A stretch of DNA of 64,000 nt from Hippopus hippopus (GCA_946811185.2 OX328103.1:3538132-3602131); one strand, 5' to 3'; counted from the first letter of the stretch, positions 48,568 to 58,800 are shown. Numbers and translations are program-made. The notes: generated by a model from the letters alone, not told the origin.

Positions 48568-48894
48568 TGCATTTTCCTATGGGACCCACCTGGTAAAAAA
48601 TTGACATTGTTTTCCCCCACGTGAGGGTCATGGAATTTTAATTACTCCTAGTACGGGAAAAAATCCGAAACTACCCAAACGAACAATTACGTAATTACGA
48701 TTATGCAAATATGTATCGATGGCGGACCTCCCGCGTTGCTAGTAACTGACTGAAATTTCGAACGTTTTATTTGTTTCATAAATTTCTTTGACAGCTGTGC
48801 AGTGACATTTTGTAAAACATGGCTTCTACTACAACCTCTATCTATGGCAAAGTGAAGTTCTTTTTGTCTTTTCTTTTTTGACCTACTTTTTGGT
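48568..48894. other. No feature recognised
   Basis: No supported coding or repeat signal. Confidence 0.45.
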
Positions 48895-48975
48895 ATTGAT
48901 AACTAATGAATAAATAGAAATTTGTGATTGGTCAAAATGTAGACATGTTTATTTTAAGGGCCCCGGCCAATTTGC
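48895..48975 (-). repeat. Dispersed repeat L, reversed
   Basis: AATAAATAGAAATTTGTGATT and GGTCAAAATGTAGACATG are the inverse of 12100-12150. Confidence 0.65.
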
Positions 48976-49027
48976 TGACGCACTTACTCCGTCTGTCTGT
49001 TTTTTAAAGGATATTTCCCTTTTTATA

Positions 49028-49273
49028 TGAGTCATGCTCTTTGAAAAGGGGGCTTAATGCATCTGCAAACAGTATCGACTCATGTCAGTCTGCGCAGGCT
49101 GACATGGTCGAAACTTTGTGCGATTTTTTAAATTTTCTCCATGGCAAAGGACCATTATACCTCCAGATCCAATCAATGGATGGATTTTATAGATCCGTAA
49201 TCATGTGATGACTTGCTTAGTATAGTTCATTACAGAAATGCTTCAAAACTCCTATTTGTAAGGCACGGTCCAT
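49028..49273 (+). mobile_element. Family 3 hairpin MITE
   Basis: GAGTCATGCTCTTTGAAAAGG, short hairpin ATGTCAGTCTGCGCAGGCTG, ACAT, GATGACTTGCTTAGTATAG, end TTGTAAGGCACGGTC. Confidence 0.8.
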
Positions 49274-49323
49274 ATGTTAACGCCAGCTTCTTTCCATTCC
49301 TGACGAAATATTATGTAAATCGA

Positions 49324-49785
49324 TTTAACCTTTTACCTTATACCAAACAATCCGGAGTTTTAACCGACCTTAACTCTTTACCACACGACAAAATTTTAGA
49401 CTGGTCCAAATTGAAAGCATTTGCAACGATAAAATTAATGTGACTCAAAAATTGAAATTTGTTCTGGGAAGGTAGAAAACATTGTGGGAAAAGGAGAAAA
49501 TGCTGGTTACCAGCATTTTCTCCTTTTCACACGATGTTTTCAAAAGGTTTCTTTTTCAGGGTCGTAAAAACTAGAGATTGTTTGGGAAAGGGTTAAATTA
49601 ATGAAGATGGCTTCTGAAGAAAAAAAATGCGAGAAAGGAGCAAATGCTGGCAACCGGCATTTTATCGTTTTCTAACAATGTTTTCTACCGTTTTATATAG
49701 ACCATCTCATTTTTTCAGTCATACTTTACGTTTTGTCTGCAAAAGTCTTAAAGACTAAATTTTTGTCGTCTGGTAAGCAGTAATA
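49324..49785 (+). mobile_element. Family 1 copy interrupted by another Family 1
   Basis: Outer copy: 49324-49369 (TTAACCTTTTACCTTATACC to GTTTTAACCGACC), then 49597-49785 (ATTAATGAAGATGGCTTCTG through a core to GTCGTCTGGTAAGCAG). The insertion is between GACC and GAAGATGG, where consensus has TTAA or a close variant. Confidence 0.85.
49370..49596 (-). mobile_element. Family 1 copy nested in Family 1
   Basis: TTAA at 49370-49373 and 49593-49596. AACTCTTTACCACACGAC, core at about 49476-49542, end GATTGTTTGGGAAAGGGTTAA. Opposite orientation to its host copy. Confidence 0.9.
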
Positions 49786-50330
49786 AGCCAACAAAGTTGT
49801 CAATTTTTCTAAATTGATAGCAATTGCAGACGACAAATTACATAGCGGCTCAACTAATAGAATTTGTCTCAAAGGGCTTTGAAATCAGCGTAGGAAAAGG
49901 AGAAAACGCTGATGACAAGCGTTTCTCCTTTTACCTGCACTGTTTTCATAAGCCTTCGCCTTCAAGGTAGTTAAATGGTTGATTTATTGACTGTATGGTG
50001 TTTAACGCTATTTTCAACATTATTTTAGTTATATGGCGGCGGCCAGTGCACCTATCCATGCTTTCCTGGAGTTTCTTTTACCAGTACTCCGCACAATATT
50101 TTTTCAAAGCCACTGGCTGCTTTCCCACATGATTATCTTCGAAACAATGATCAGCTGTGAGAGAAGAATGAATCCTGTCGCAATGACTATCATCAATCCT
50201 CGGAAAGAAATTGGCCGAGCCGGGGATCGAACCCTCGACCCACTGTTCTCAAGTCTTGCATGCTACCGACTGCGCTACTGGGGCTCGGCTCAAGGTAGTT
50301 AAAACTAGGGATTGTCTGCCAAAGGGATAC
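49783..50330 (-). mobile_element. Family 1 copy interrupted by SINE-1
   Basis: Left part to 49975 (GCAATTGCAGACGACAAATT, core with matching AAAACGCT/AGCGTTT arms). Right part from 50290 (TCAAGGTAGTTAAAACTAGGG). SINE-1 lies between. Confidence 0.85.
49976..50289 (-). mobile_element. SINE-1, full length, with 14-bp target duplication
   Basis: Tail in reverse (GGTGTTTAACGCTATTTTCAA), body, head ending TGCGCTACTGGGGCTCGGC. Flanked by TCAAGGTAGTTAAA at 49962-49975 and 50290-50303. The tRNA-like A and B boxes are well preserved. Confidence 0.9.
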
Positions 50331-50812
50331 GATGTCTTTTGTTGCCACCTTAAGTAAGTTCCTGACAAAGTAAAACCCGAAACCTTGTAATCGTGACTGG
50401 TATTTATATATCTAATTGTATTACTTAGAACGTTTCCGTGTTCATGATTGAAATGTGAGAAATATTTGTAAAAGCAAAGAAAAACATTGTTTTGCTTACA
50501 AAAGGATTAAACATTTTATTATATTCTTATTAGTGAATTACTGGGATTTCACAGTAAATAACACCACTAGTGATGATAAATATGGTATCATCACTAGTGA
50601 CGATATAGTTTTGGAATGCTTGTCGGAACTACTTTTTTCCTATATTGCTCATATTACACCATTCTTGATAGTTATTAGAATAAAGAGAGTGAATTAAGAA
50701 TAAAATAAATACGATAATCAACTGGTTGTGTGTGACGGTAAAAGTCTGTCAATCGAATGGGGTTTGATGCGGGTTTGATTCCTCAGAAATAGTTTACATT
50801 ACGCAAAACTTT
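50331..50812. other. No gene; small palindrome
   Basis: Contains a 35-bp palindrome at 50565-50599 (CACTAGTGATGATA, 7-nt loop, TATCATCACTAGTG). Nothing else supported. Confidence 0.5.
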
Positions 50813-50960
50813 AAACAAGGGGGTCGCTGGTTCGAATCCACAGCTCGGCCAATCTCTTTCCGATGATTGATGATAGTCATTGCGGCGCGATGGATTCCTC
50901 TCTCAGCGATGGTTATGTGGGAAAGCAACCAGTGGATTGAGAAGAAAATTGTGTAGGTAT
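50813..50960 (+). mobile_element. SINE-1 fragment
   Basis: GGGTCGCTGGTTCGAATCC, CGATGATTGATGATAGTCATT, GTGGGAAAGCAACCAGTGG, truncated at both ends. Confidence 0.75.
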
Positions 50961-51062
50961 GTATTTATATGTACGGTGTTCACATTATGCATGTACATAA
51001 TTCAGAATTCAATCCAAGAAAATAGATAAAATTTAGTAAGCAATATTCAACCACTTACTTGA

Positions 51063-51105
<43 letters not shown>

Positions 51106-51385
51106 CTCTTTTACGTCACATTATTTACCCTACTCACACCTTTTTGTTATCTTAAAAAGACACTAGTCTATGACAATACTTTACTTATTCAACAAAAGGA
51201 TGGCACCAGTTTTTTTATTGCCATTTCTTTGTAAGATAAATAATATCTCATATTTATCTTAAAGTCAATCTAATTAATTACCCTTAGTGCGATAAACGAA
51301 TTAAAAGACTTTTGGTCGGTAGAATAATCCAAAATCGTACGAATCCAATGCTTTTTATAGTCATGATTACATCACAAGAAATCGG
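50961..51385. other. No gene; (TC)n microsatellite
   Basis: A TC run occupies about 51066-51102. Confidence 0.7.
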
Positions 51386-51456
51386 TCAGTGTATACTGTT
51401 GATCTACGATCAGACCTTACTTTCTGGACAGTCTGATCTTAATTTAAACCGTCCGC
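51386..51456. repeat. Family 2 solo hairpin, degenerate
   Basis: GTTGATCTACGATCAGAC opposite GTCTGATCTTAATTTAAAC. Confidence 0.5.
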
Positions 51457-51688
51457 TACAAAAACGGAAATTGTCATTCTTATCCTAAGAGTCAATTATC
51501 AAGTTAATGTAGCATTACATACAAACAAGGCTGTTATTGTAATCGGTCTACCCCCATGGATTGCATACCTATAAATATTTTTCATATTTTAAATATAGCA
51601 CGTCATATATGTTTCCGTAAGTCACGCAAGGTCTTTGTTGTCTCCATCATGTAGGTATTGAAATAATAGAAATTTCAAGTTTTTTCTT

Positions 51689-51905
51689 AAACCCTTTACC
51701 AGAAAACAACATTTTAAACTTGTCCAAAATTGAAAGCATTTGCAGAAGACAAATTAAACTTGGTTCAAATGAGGGAATTTGTCTTTGAAAAGGTTGAAAA
51801 CATTTTTGGAAAAGGAGAAAATGCTGGTTACCAGCATTTTCTCCTTTCCAGAAATATTTTCAATAGTCCTTGTCCACAGGGTCGCTAAATCATGGGGTCG
51901 TTTTT
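51689..51905 (-). mobile_element. Family 1 hairpin MITE
   Basis: AACCCTTTACCAGAAAACAAC, GAAAGCATTTGCAGAAGAC, core at 51800-51863, end truncated in GGTCGCTAAATCATGG. Confidence 0.8.
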
Positions 51906-51954
51906 CATCCACACCTATTTCCACTGGCTTAACAACGTTATGTCTTGGTGTAGG

Positions 51955-53350
51955 AATCTTTGATACCGAACCCCATGCTACAGTCTTTGTACGCAGTCCT
52001 CGGGATCAAAGCTATATTCAAGTCCTAGTACACGATATTTCTATACCCATGCCAATGTTTAAGTCTTGTTGCATAGCCGTTGATACCCATGCGCATGTTC
52101 GTGTCTGTGAATATATTCGTCGGTACCAGTGGGTTTGTTCAAGTCGTGATGTACAGAATTCTAAAATTTACACCTTTCAATTTTCTCGTGTAAAGGCTTC
52201 TTTACCAAGCAAATGTACAAGTCTTGATGTATAACCATCGATACCCATGCACAGCTTCATGTCTTGAAATATAGTCTCTGATACCAATGCACATATTTAA
52301 GGTTTGGTGCACAGTTTCCAATATCAATATTGATCTAGATGCAAGTCTTGTAGTACAGTTTGCGATACAAACGCTTACGTTCAAGACCCTAGTCTCCGAT
52401 ACTGTTACACATGTTCAGGTGTTGGTGGACATTCTACGACACCTTTATATATACATGTACATCATTACAGTCAGAGAGAAGAAACGCTGTTAAAACCTGG
52501 AAGTGTGCAAAACGGCTCAGCTGTGTGAACATAGATAAATAACCAAATATATATGGTGTATGGGATAAATAAACTCAAGGGGTCTGTCCTTATTAAAACC
52601 CAGAAATAACAACAGCGATGTCCTGGAAGGCCTCCAAACCATGAAATGCATTTTCTATCCGTCGTAATCTTTGCAAGCTTGCAGCCATGAGGGCAACATT
52701 TGACATGAAGATACAAGATAAAATAACGATGGAATGGGTAACAAAAACTGGCTGAAAACTGACTGAAAACGTAATAGAGTACAGTTTTCTGTATCATTGC
52801 TCATAATTATTCAGATCCTGGGGTACAGCTCTTCGTCATCCTTGCTCATGTGCCCGTTTGAAACAAATGCATATGTTAAAGGTTTGGTGTTTGTGTTCGG
52901 ATAACCTTGCTTGTTGAAGCCATTGTGTTGATGATTAGATACTGTAGCACATATACCCTGTTTGATATCAATGCTCATATGCAAGCCATGGTAATCATCT
53001 TCGATACCCTTGCCCCTGTTTGATACCAAAACCTTGATGTTCAACTTCGATATCCTTGCACGTGCTCAAGTCTTGTGTACGTTTTTCGATATCCTTGCAT
53101 GTGTGTACCTGTTTGATACAAATGCATAATTATGTTCAAGCTACGGCACTCATTCTTGGCTTCATGCACATTTGTCCCTGTTTGATACCATTGTACATTG
53201 TCAAGTCGTGGTGTTCAGTCTTGAACATCCTTGCTCATGTGCTTCTGTTTGATACCAATGCACGTGTTCAAGCCATTGTATTCGTTACTGGATACCTATA
53301 CATATGTTAAAGTGATTATGTACACTCGTTGATACCAACGTGCAGCATTA
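51955..53350. repeat. Diverged minisatellite-like region
   Basis: Words of the type GTTCAAGTCTTG, GTGTACAGT, CGATACCCATGCACATG recur roughly every 45-65 bp over 1.4 kb with heavy divergence. A second half uses TCCTTGCTCATGTG and CTGTTTGATACCAATGC. Repeat G interrupts it at about 52590-52790. Incidental open frames here are not supported as genes. Confidence 0.7.
52590..52790 (+). repeat. Dispersed repeat G
   Basis: CCATGAAATGCATTTTCTATCC, GCAGCCATGAGGGCAAC, AAACTGGCTGAAAACTGAC. Interrupts the minisatellite-like array. Confidence 0.75.
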
Positions 53351-53728
53351 TTTTCAAGCCCGAAAGTGCATTTGCCCACTGCCAAATCGCCTGTCATTGC
53401 CAAATCGCCTGTTTCAATCTTCTTGGACACTTTTATCAATACCAAGTTACTTCGTTCGAGCTTTGCATATTAAAACAACTAACTGAAGCCTAAACACAAG
53501 TTAATTCTCTTCATTGTGTTCTCATTTTGACAATATACAATACAACAGAAGCATGAGCTTTTTTGTACTCGATGTATTGACAGTAAAGAGGTAATTGTTT
53601 TTAATAATGAATTATTTATTTCATTCTAATCACGTATATCATTTCTTCTCTTACTTGTTTTGATCTACGTCACTTGAACTAGATTTTTGAAGATCTTGGA
53701 CAAACTTGTGCGGTAAGAGACTGATAGT
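53351..53728. other. No feature recognised
   Basis: GCCAAATCGCCTGT is locally duplicated near 53385. Otherwise nothing supported. Confidence 0.45.
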
Positions 53729-53968
53729 TTAACCCTTTACCAAACATTATCTCGTATTTTAACAAGCCAGGAAGAAAAACTGTCCGGGAAACATTGAGGG
53801 AAAAGGAGAAATGCTGGTGACCAGCATTTTTCTCTTTTTTCTTCAATTTTTTCTACCCTTTTCTGAGACAAATTTTTTATTTGAACCACTACGTCTTTTG
53901 CATCTGTAAATGCTTTCTACAACAACAAATCCATGTACCGGTAATATTGTTGCATGGCAAAGAGTTAA
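53729..53968 (+). mobile_element. Family 1 hairpin MITE
   Basis: TTAA at 53729-53732 and 53965-53968. Core partly decayed on the right arm. Confidence 0.8.
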
Positions 53969-54229
53969 TGAACAAAAACATTAATATCATACCAATTAAC
54001 CGTTTTACACCTCCCAGATCGCAACGCGCACCGAATGGGCAATCCTAGCCCAGTCTGTCAACCCCCTCATCGCTAGCGGACGATAACCATCTATATAAAA
54101 CAATATTATCGTCCAATATTAATTCGTTGTGATTTATTTGTATTCGTGCTGAATCGGAAAACTTTACCGGGGACGAAACGCCGCCACAAAAAGTAGTTCC
54201 ATAGAACATTTTACGAGAACTAATTTAAA

Positions 54230-54306
54230 TGTTTTTACAGATGGTGTACACTTAGATCGGATTGCAAATGAAGTGAAGTCTAGTCCTGAATCTACACTGT
54301 TCAACA
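54230..54306. repeat. Degenerate Family 2 hairpin
   Basis: GTGTACACTTAGATCGGATTG opposite TAGTCCTGAATCTACACTG. Confidence 0.4.
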
Positions 54307-54424
54307 TATTTTGTGATATTCTGGCAATCTGGCAAAAATAAAAAAACAGCTGTGAAATCGAAGCGATTGAAATTTTTCTAAGATACTCGGATAAGACCGG
54401 ACTTCCTGGCTGTGTTGGTACTTG

Positions 54425-54645
54425 TTTTAATGACCCTTGAGGGAAGAACGCGTTTGAGAACATTGTTGGACAAGGAGGAAATGCTGGTACCAGGAAATGG
54501 TAGCTAGCATTTCCTCCTTTTCCCACTATGTCTTCCACCCTTTCCAAAAAAAAAAAATTCTCACCGTTTAAGTCATATTTAATTTGTCGTCTGCAAATGC
54601 TTTCAATTTGGACGAGTTATAAATTTTGTCGTCTGTTAAAGACCA
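54425..54645 (+). mobile_element. Family 1 hairpin MITE with enlarged loop
   Basis: TTAATGACCCTTGAGG, core arms GGAGGAAATGCT/AGCATTTCCTCC with matching changes around an extended loop, TTTGTCGTCTGTTAAAG at the right. Confidence 0.8.
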
Positions 54646-54845
54646 TGTATAGTCCCATGTTTGCGTGACACCTGGAGACAGATAGTAAGAAACTCGTCAT
54701 AAAAGGTGTTTGGTTACAATAATACGTACGTATTGAAATCTTTTAATGTTTAATAACCACGAAATTCCACACAAATAGGTACAGTCACGCAAACACATAC
54801 ACGCACGTGAGGCTAATTGATGAGCCATTTTCAAATTACATATGA

Positions 54846-55050
54846 CATATGCTCTGTGAATAGATCTATAAGTTGAACGCATTTGCAAAAAAGTATCGAT
54901 CTAGGTCAGCCTGCGCAGTCCGTGCAGGCTGACCCGAATCGATATTTTTTTGCTGATGATTAAATTTTCTGCATGTCGATGGATAATTCTACCCTGTGAT
55001 TTAGTCGATTTTCAGACAAATGGATCCATATTATACGACATTAGGAACTT
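54846..55050 (+). mobile_element. Family 3 hairpin MITE, right end decayed
   Basis: ATATGCTCTGTGAATAG, hairpin TAGGTCAGCCTGCGCAGTCC, GTCGATGGATAATTCTACCC. Confidence 0.75.
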
Positions 55051-55135
55051 GTATTGAACTCCCTCCTTCTAGAACGCCGCTTATATGCATTAATTTTCCG
55101 ATCTAAAATTTGACACAGTTTTTCTTCTTCCCCTG

Positions 55136-55280
55136 GGGTCCGACGTAGCTCATTGGTTAAGGTGTTAGACTTGTGACCAGAAAATCTTGATTCGATCCCA
55201 AAAGCCGGTGCAAATTACGTTAGTTTCCTTAGACAAGGCACTGCAGATCTACAGCCTTATGGTGTTGAAACACAGAAAAG
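55136..55280 (+). mobile_element. SINE-4-like repeat with tRNA-like head
   Basis: GTAGCTCATTGGTTAAGG (A-box-like) and TTGATTCGATCCCAAAAG (B-box-like), then TTAGTTTCCTTAGACAAGG. Short and not followed by a clear tail. Confidence 0.55.
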
Positions 55281-55309
55281 ACTATATGGAGCAGCTATAT
55301 TAATTGTAA

Positions 55310-55755
55310 TAAGCATTCGGCAAAGCTTGGGTGATATGCTGATCAAATCCCTCTGCTATATTACGATGAGTGATATGCACCTGCACGGTACATTTCTTCT
55401 CCGGAAGTAACGTTACAACCGATTTACCGTTCTTAAAATTGTAAGGCTCCGCTAAAAAAAAAAGGAAATACGAGTCTAATTGTCTATCGGAATCTTTCTT
55501 AATACATTTCCGTTGACAAACAATTTGTACTTTCAATTTCTAACGTGGTGTCTCAATTCCATTGGCATTTTTTCACCGCCAGATTGATAGATGAGAATAA
55601 CTTCATGGTTGTTGTTGATGCTGTTGCTAATCGATATACATGGGCTCCGCCACGTTTAAGATCTTGTGACTAACAGCATATGGAGACCTCCTTGATACGG
55701 ACGAGGTTAGATGTAGAACTTTACGGAAATTGCCGAGTTGTGACGAGTGTGTAAT
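55310..55755 (+). repeat. Dispersed repeat H
   Basis: GATATGCACCTGCACGGTAC, CCGTTCTTAAAATTGTAAG, CGGAATCTTTCTTAATACATT, TTGCTAATCGATATACATGG, GCCGAGTTGTGACGAG. Confidence 0.75.
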
Positions 55756-55780
55756 TAGGTCACTGCCGGTTTTTTTTTTT

Positions 55781-55995
55781 TCTTTACTTTACAAGACGGC
55801 AAAGTTTTAACTTTTGTCCGTATGGAAAGTATTCACAGATGACAGTTTGGATGTGGTTCAGCGAATAGAATTCGATCATGATAAGGTAGAAAAAACACTG
55901 CTGGAAAAAGGAGAAAACGCTGGTGACCAACACGTTTTCCTTTCTCCCACTGTTTTTTTTTTTGAAGGCTATACCGTAAGGATTGTTTATGGAAG
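55781..55995 (-). mobile_element. Family 1 hairpin MITE, degenerate
   Basis: TTACTTTACAAGACGGCAAAG, GATGACAGTTTGGATGTGG, GGAGAAAACGCTGGTGACC opposite CACGTTTTCC, end GTAAGGATTGTTTATGG. Confidence 0.7.
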
Positions 55996-56052
55996 TATTG
56001 AAGTCGGTGTGGTAAGATGTGGCGAATTAACTTGGTATTAAAATAATAGAAA

Positions 56053-56527
56053 CTTGGTTTCCATGGCTTTAAGTTTTACAACTTACATTTATTTCTGTAT
56101 ATTATGAATACTAGAATGTTTCACAGCTGCCATGTTTTTAAGCAACGGAAGTTCGTTCACTGGTTTCAAATTACACCGGTTCCCGAATCGTCGTATAGCA
56201 AACATCGACAATACGGGTAACACAGTTATGTCGTACTTTTAAATAAACTAACCTCATTTTAGCTGTTAGTTATTCATAAAAAATTATTAAGTATTTACTT
56301 TACAATATTTGTTAAGTTAAAGTGAACAGCGCGTTTAAATAGCCGTGGTACCCGGTCTTTTTTTTGCAATGTTCGCTATGCGATGATTCGGGAACCGGCG
56401 CAATTTGAAACCAGTGAACGTACTTCCGTTGCTTTAAAACATGGCAGCTGCGAAACCTTCTAGTATTTATAATATAGGCCTACAGAAATAAATGTAAGAT
56501 GTTACACTTAAAGTCATGGAAACCACG
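56053..56527. mobile_element. Long-terminal-repeat foldback element
   Basis: Left arm GGTTTCCATGGCTTTAAG, TTACATTTATTTCTGTA, GCAACGGAAGTTCGTTCACTG, CACCGGTTCCCGAATCGTCG. The right arm is the inverse (CGATGATTCGGGAACCGG, CAGTGAACGTACTTCCGTTGC, ACAGAAATAAATGTAAG, AAAGTCATGGAAACC). Arms about 170 bp. Non-coding, superfamily not assigned. Confidence 0.85.
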
Positions 56528-56607
56528 TGCCTACGATTTAAATAAACGGTAGAAAACATCGGACGTTTTCGATCTAATTTCTTCACGAAGATGATCAGAG
56601 GGTTGCT

Positions 56608-56688
56608 TTAACCATTTACCTTACAACTCCGAGGGTTTTAACGGCCCTGAAGATGGGGACTTTTGAAAATACTATGAGAAAAAGAGAC
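56608..56688 (+). mobile_element. Family 1, left third
   Basis: TTAACCATTTACCTTACAAC, GGTTTTAACGGCCCTGAAG, broken off by repeat H. Confidence 0.7.
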
Positions 56689-56835
56689 TTGAAATTATGA
56701 TTTTAAGAACGGTTAAGCGGTCTACTTCCGGAGAGCAAATCTAGCGTGTAGGTATATCTCACCCATTGTATAAAACAGTCAAGGGACTTGATCAGCGGAT
56801 CACCCGAGGTCTGCCGAATGCCAAACCACAGGATA
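56689..56835 (-). repeat. Repeat H fragment, reversed
   Basis: GATTTTAAGAACGGTTAAGCG, TACTTCCGGAGAGCAAAT and ATCACCCGAGGTCTGCCG are inverse to 7115-7230. Confidence 0.7.
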
Positions 56836-56998
56836 TCGGTCAAGATCGGAAGGAAAACAGAACCGATCCCGCTGTATGTCAAACTTTAACAACCACTTGA
56901 AAGTTCTCCCCTATGACCCAATTGTCGCAGGCAACACGTCTGTTTGACCTTCAGTCCTGTAATACTCCCACGCATTTCCTGTAGACCGTAACTATATA

Positions 56999-58532
56999 TA
57001 CTGAACCAAAAAAGAAACTTCCCCTGTGTTTAAGTGCAAATGCAATGTTATTAAAAAAAATCAAAATATCAGATGACCTACATATATTCGGGCGAACGAT
57101 TATGTGTCCGATAAGACAAATTTTAACTCGAATGAAAGCATTTTGCAGAAGAAACCCGCTGAAAGCGATTTTCACGTGCATGCACGGACCAGTATAATTC
57201 GTGTATATTTTTTGAAACCTTTCAGTCTAATTTTATAGACTTTCATGTCAATAACAAAAAGACGTTGAAAAAAATTAAATTCTTTTTAGTTTTCTTTATT
57301 TTTGATATGCCTAGAATTCCGCAAAATTTACGCGAACGTGCCATTGGCATGCTTAATGCTGGTATGACGATGAATGCTGTTGCTATGAATATTGGATGTT
57401 CTACTCGTGCTATTCGACACCTTAGGCAACGTTTTCAAGCAACAGGGCGTACGGAAGATCGACCACGTAGTGGACGTCCTCGCGTCACGACGCGCGGCCA
57501 AGACCGCTATATTCGGAACACCCACCTGCGCAATCGCTTCCAAACTGCCACAGCCACTGCTGCTAACACCCCTGGTACTCATAACAACCGTATATCTGCC
57601 CAAACTGTGCGCAATCGCTTGCGCGAGGGTGGGCTACGTGCACGTCGTCCATACGTTGGTTGTGTTTTGACGCGACGTCACCGCGTAAATCGTGTTAATT
57701 GGGCACGTACACACCAACGCTGGCTTAGACAACAATGGAATAGCGTTCTTTTCTCTGACGAGTCCAGGTTTTCCATTCATCGAGGTGATGGCAGAGTTCG
57801 AGTACACCGTAGGAGAAATGAACGTTATGCCAACTGTTGCGTACTTGAACGAGATCGTTTTGGGGGTGGGGGTTCTGTCTTGGTCTGGGCGGGCATTGCA
57901 CATGGCTTTCGCACTAATCTCGTCGTTATCGAAGGGAATTTGAATGCCCAACGCTACCGAGATGAAATTCTTGCGAGGCACGTTATCCCACTGTTTCAAA
58001 ATAATGCCAATATCACTCTTTTTCAGCATGATAATGCCACAAGCCATACAGCTAGGGACAATGTGAATTTCCTCGGGGCGAATAACATTGCATTTATTAA
58101 TGACTGGCCTGCCAAAAGCCCTGATCTGAATCCCATTGAACACCTTTGGGATAATTTGGACCAGCGTGTTAGACGTCGCACTATTCCACCGTCAAACGTC
58201 ATTCAGCTAAGACAAGCCTTAGCTCAGGAATGGAACAACATTCCACAAGCCGAAATCAATACACTTATCCGTTCTATGCGCCAACGATGCCAGGCAGTCC
58301 TTCATGCTGAAGGTGGTCATACCCGGTATTAATTTGTGATTTTGGTCAGCGACCCCTTCCGCATTTTAACTACCATTTCACTACTTTTGGATAAACCTTC
58401 AGCAATAATTTTTTTCTCACAAAGCCGCAATAAAATACTCTTTCAATGTATATAAATCTAGTTTAATACTGATTTTCATATTTGTGTATATCTGCACTTA
58501 AACACAGGGGAAGTTTCTTTTTTGGTTCAGTA
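56999..58532 (+). mobile_element. Tc1-type DNA transposon, complete
   Basis: 1534 bp with 40-bp terminal inverted repeats (56999-57038 and 58493-58532) that are exact complements, beginning TACTGAACCAAAAAAG. Flanked by TA on both sides, the Tc1/mariner target duplication. Contains one intact transposase frame. Identical ends and an open frame point to recent insertion (inference). Confidence 0.95.
57307..58332 (+). CDS. Tc1-family transposase, intact
   Basis: Cut-and-paste transposase, 341 residues from ATG 57307 (MPRIPQNLRERAIGMLNAGM). An in-frame ATG at 57265 would add 14 hydrophobic residues untypical of the family, so 57307 is preferred. The N-terminal paired-like helix-turn-helix pair spans about residues 1-110 and has a GRPR hook (SGRPRVTT) between its halves. 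The DDE domain has VLFSDESRF (first Asp), the GGGGSVLVWAGI glycine box, FQHDNATSHTA (second Asp) and SPDLNPIEHLWDNL (Glu). By my count 35 residues separate the second Asp from the Glu, so it reads DD35E rather than the usual Tc1 DD34E. All catalytic residues are present. Closest in character to bivalve Tcb1-like transposases. Confidence 0.95.
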   Translation: MPRIPQNLRERAIGMLNAGMTMNAVAMNIGCSTRAIRHLRQRFQATGRTEDRPRSGRPRVTTRGQDRYIRNTHLRNRFQTATATAANTPGTHNNRISAQTVRNRLREGGLRARRPYVGCVLTRRHRVNRVNWARTHQRWLRQQWNSVLFSDESRFSIHRGDGRVRVHRRRNERYANCCVLERDRFGGGGSVLVWAGIAHGFRTNLVVIEGNLNAQRYRDEILARHVIPLFQNNANITLFQHDNATSHTARDNVNFLGANNIAFINDWPAKSPDLNPIEHLWDNLDQRVRRRTIPPSNVIQLRQALAQEWNNIPQAEINTLIRSMRQRCQAVLHAEGGHTRY

Positions 58533-58595
58533 TATTTACCAGACGACAACATTTCATAGACTTTTGCCACTCTGGAAGCATTTGCAGGTGACAAT

Positions 58596-58800
58596 TTAAC
58601 CCTTTACCAAGAAACACCAAGTTTAACGCCCCTGAGAAAACAAACTTTTGATACCATTTTGAGAAAACAAGAAAATGATGGTACCCACCATATTACCCTT
58701 TTTATACCCTTTCTGGCACAAATCTTATCATTTGAGCAACATTTAGTTTGCCATTTGTAAATGTTTTCAAAAATGTCATACATGTCTGGTAAAGAGCGAA
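58596..58800 (+). mobile_element. Family 1 copy nested in Family 1
   Basis: TTAACCCTTTACCAAGAAAC at 58596, no strong core (GAAAATGATGGTACCCACC), right end TGTCTGGTAAAGAGCGAA with a mutated TTAA. It sits in the GACAAATTAAATG site of the outer copy. Confidence 0.75.

Noticed and set aside
51779..52234. 151-codon frame as a gene
   Set aside because: It crosses a Family 1 end and the minisatellite-like region. No domain is recognisable and there is no splice support.
57634..58143. 169-codon minus-strand frame and other frames inside the transposase
   Set aside because: Antisense or alternative-frame shadows of the intact transposase.
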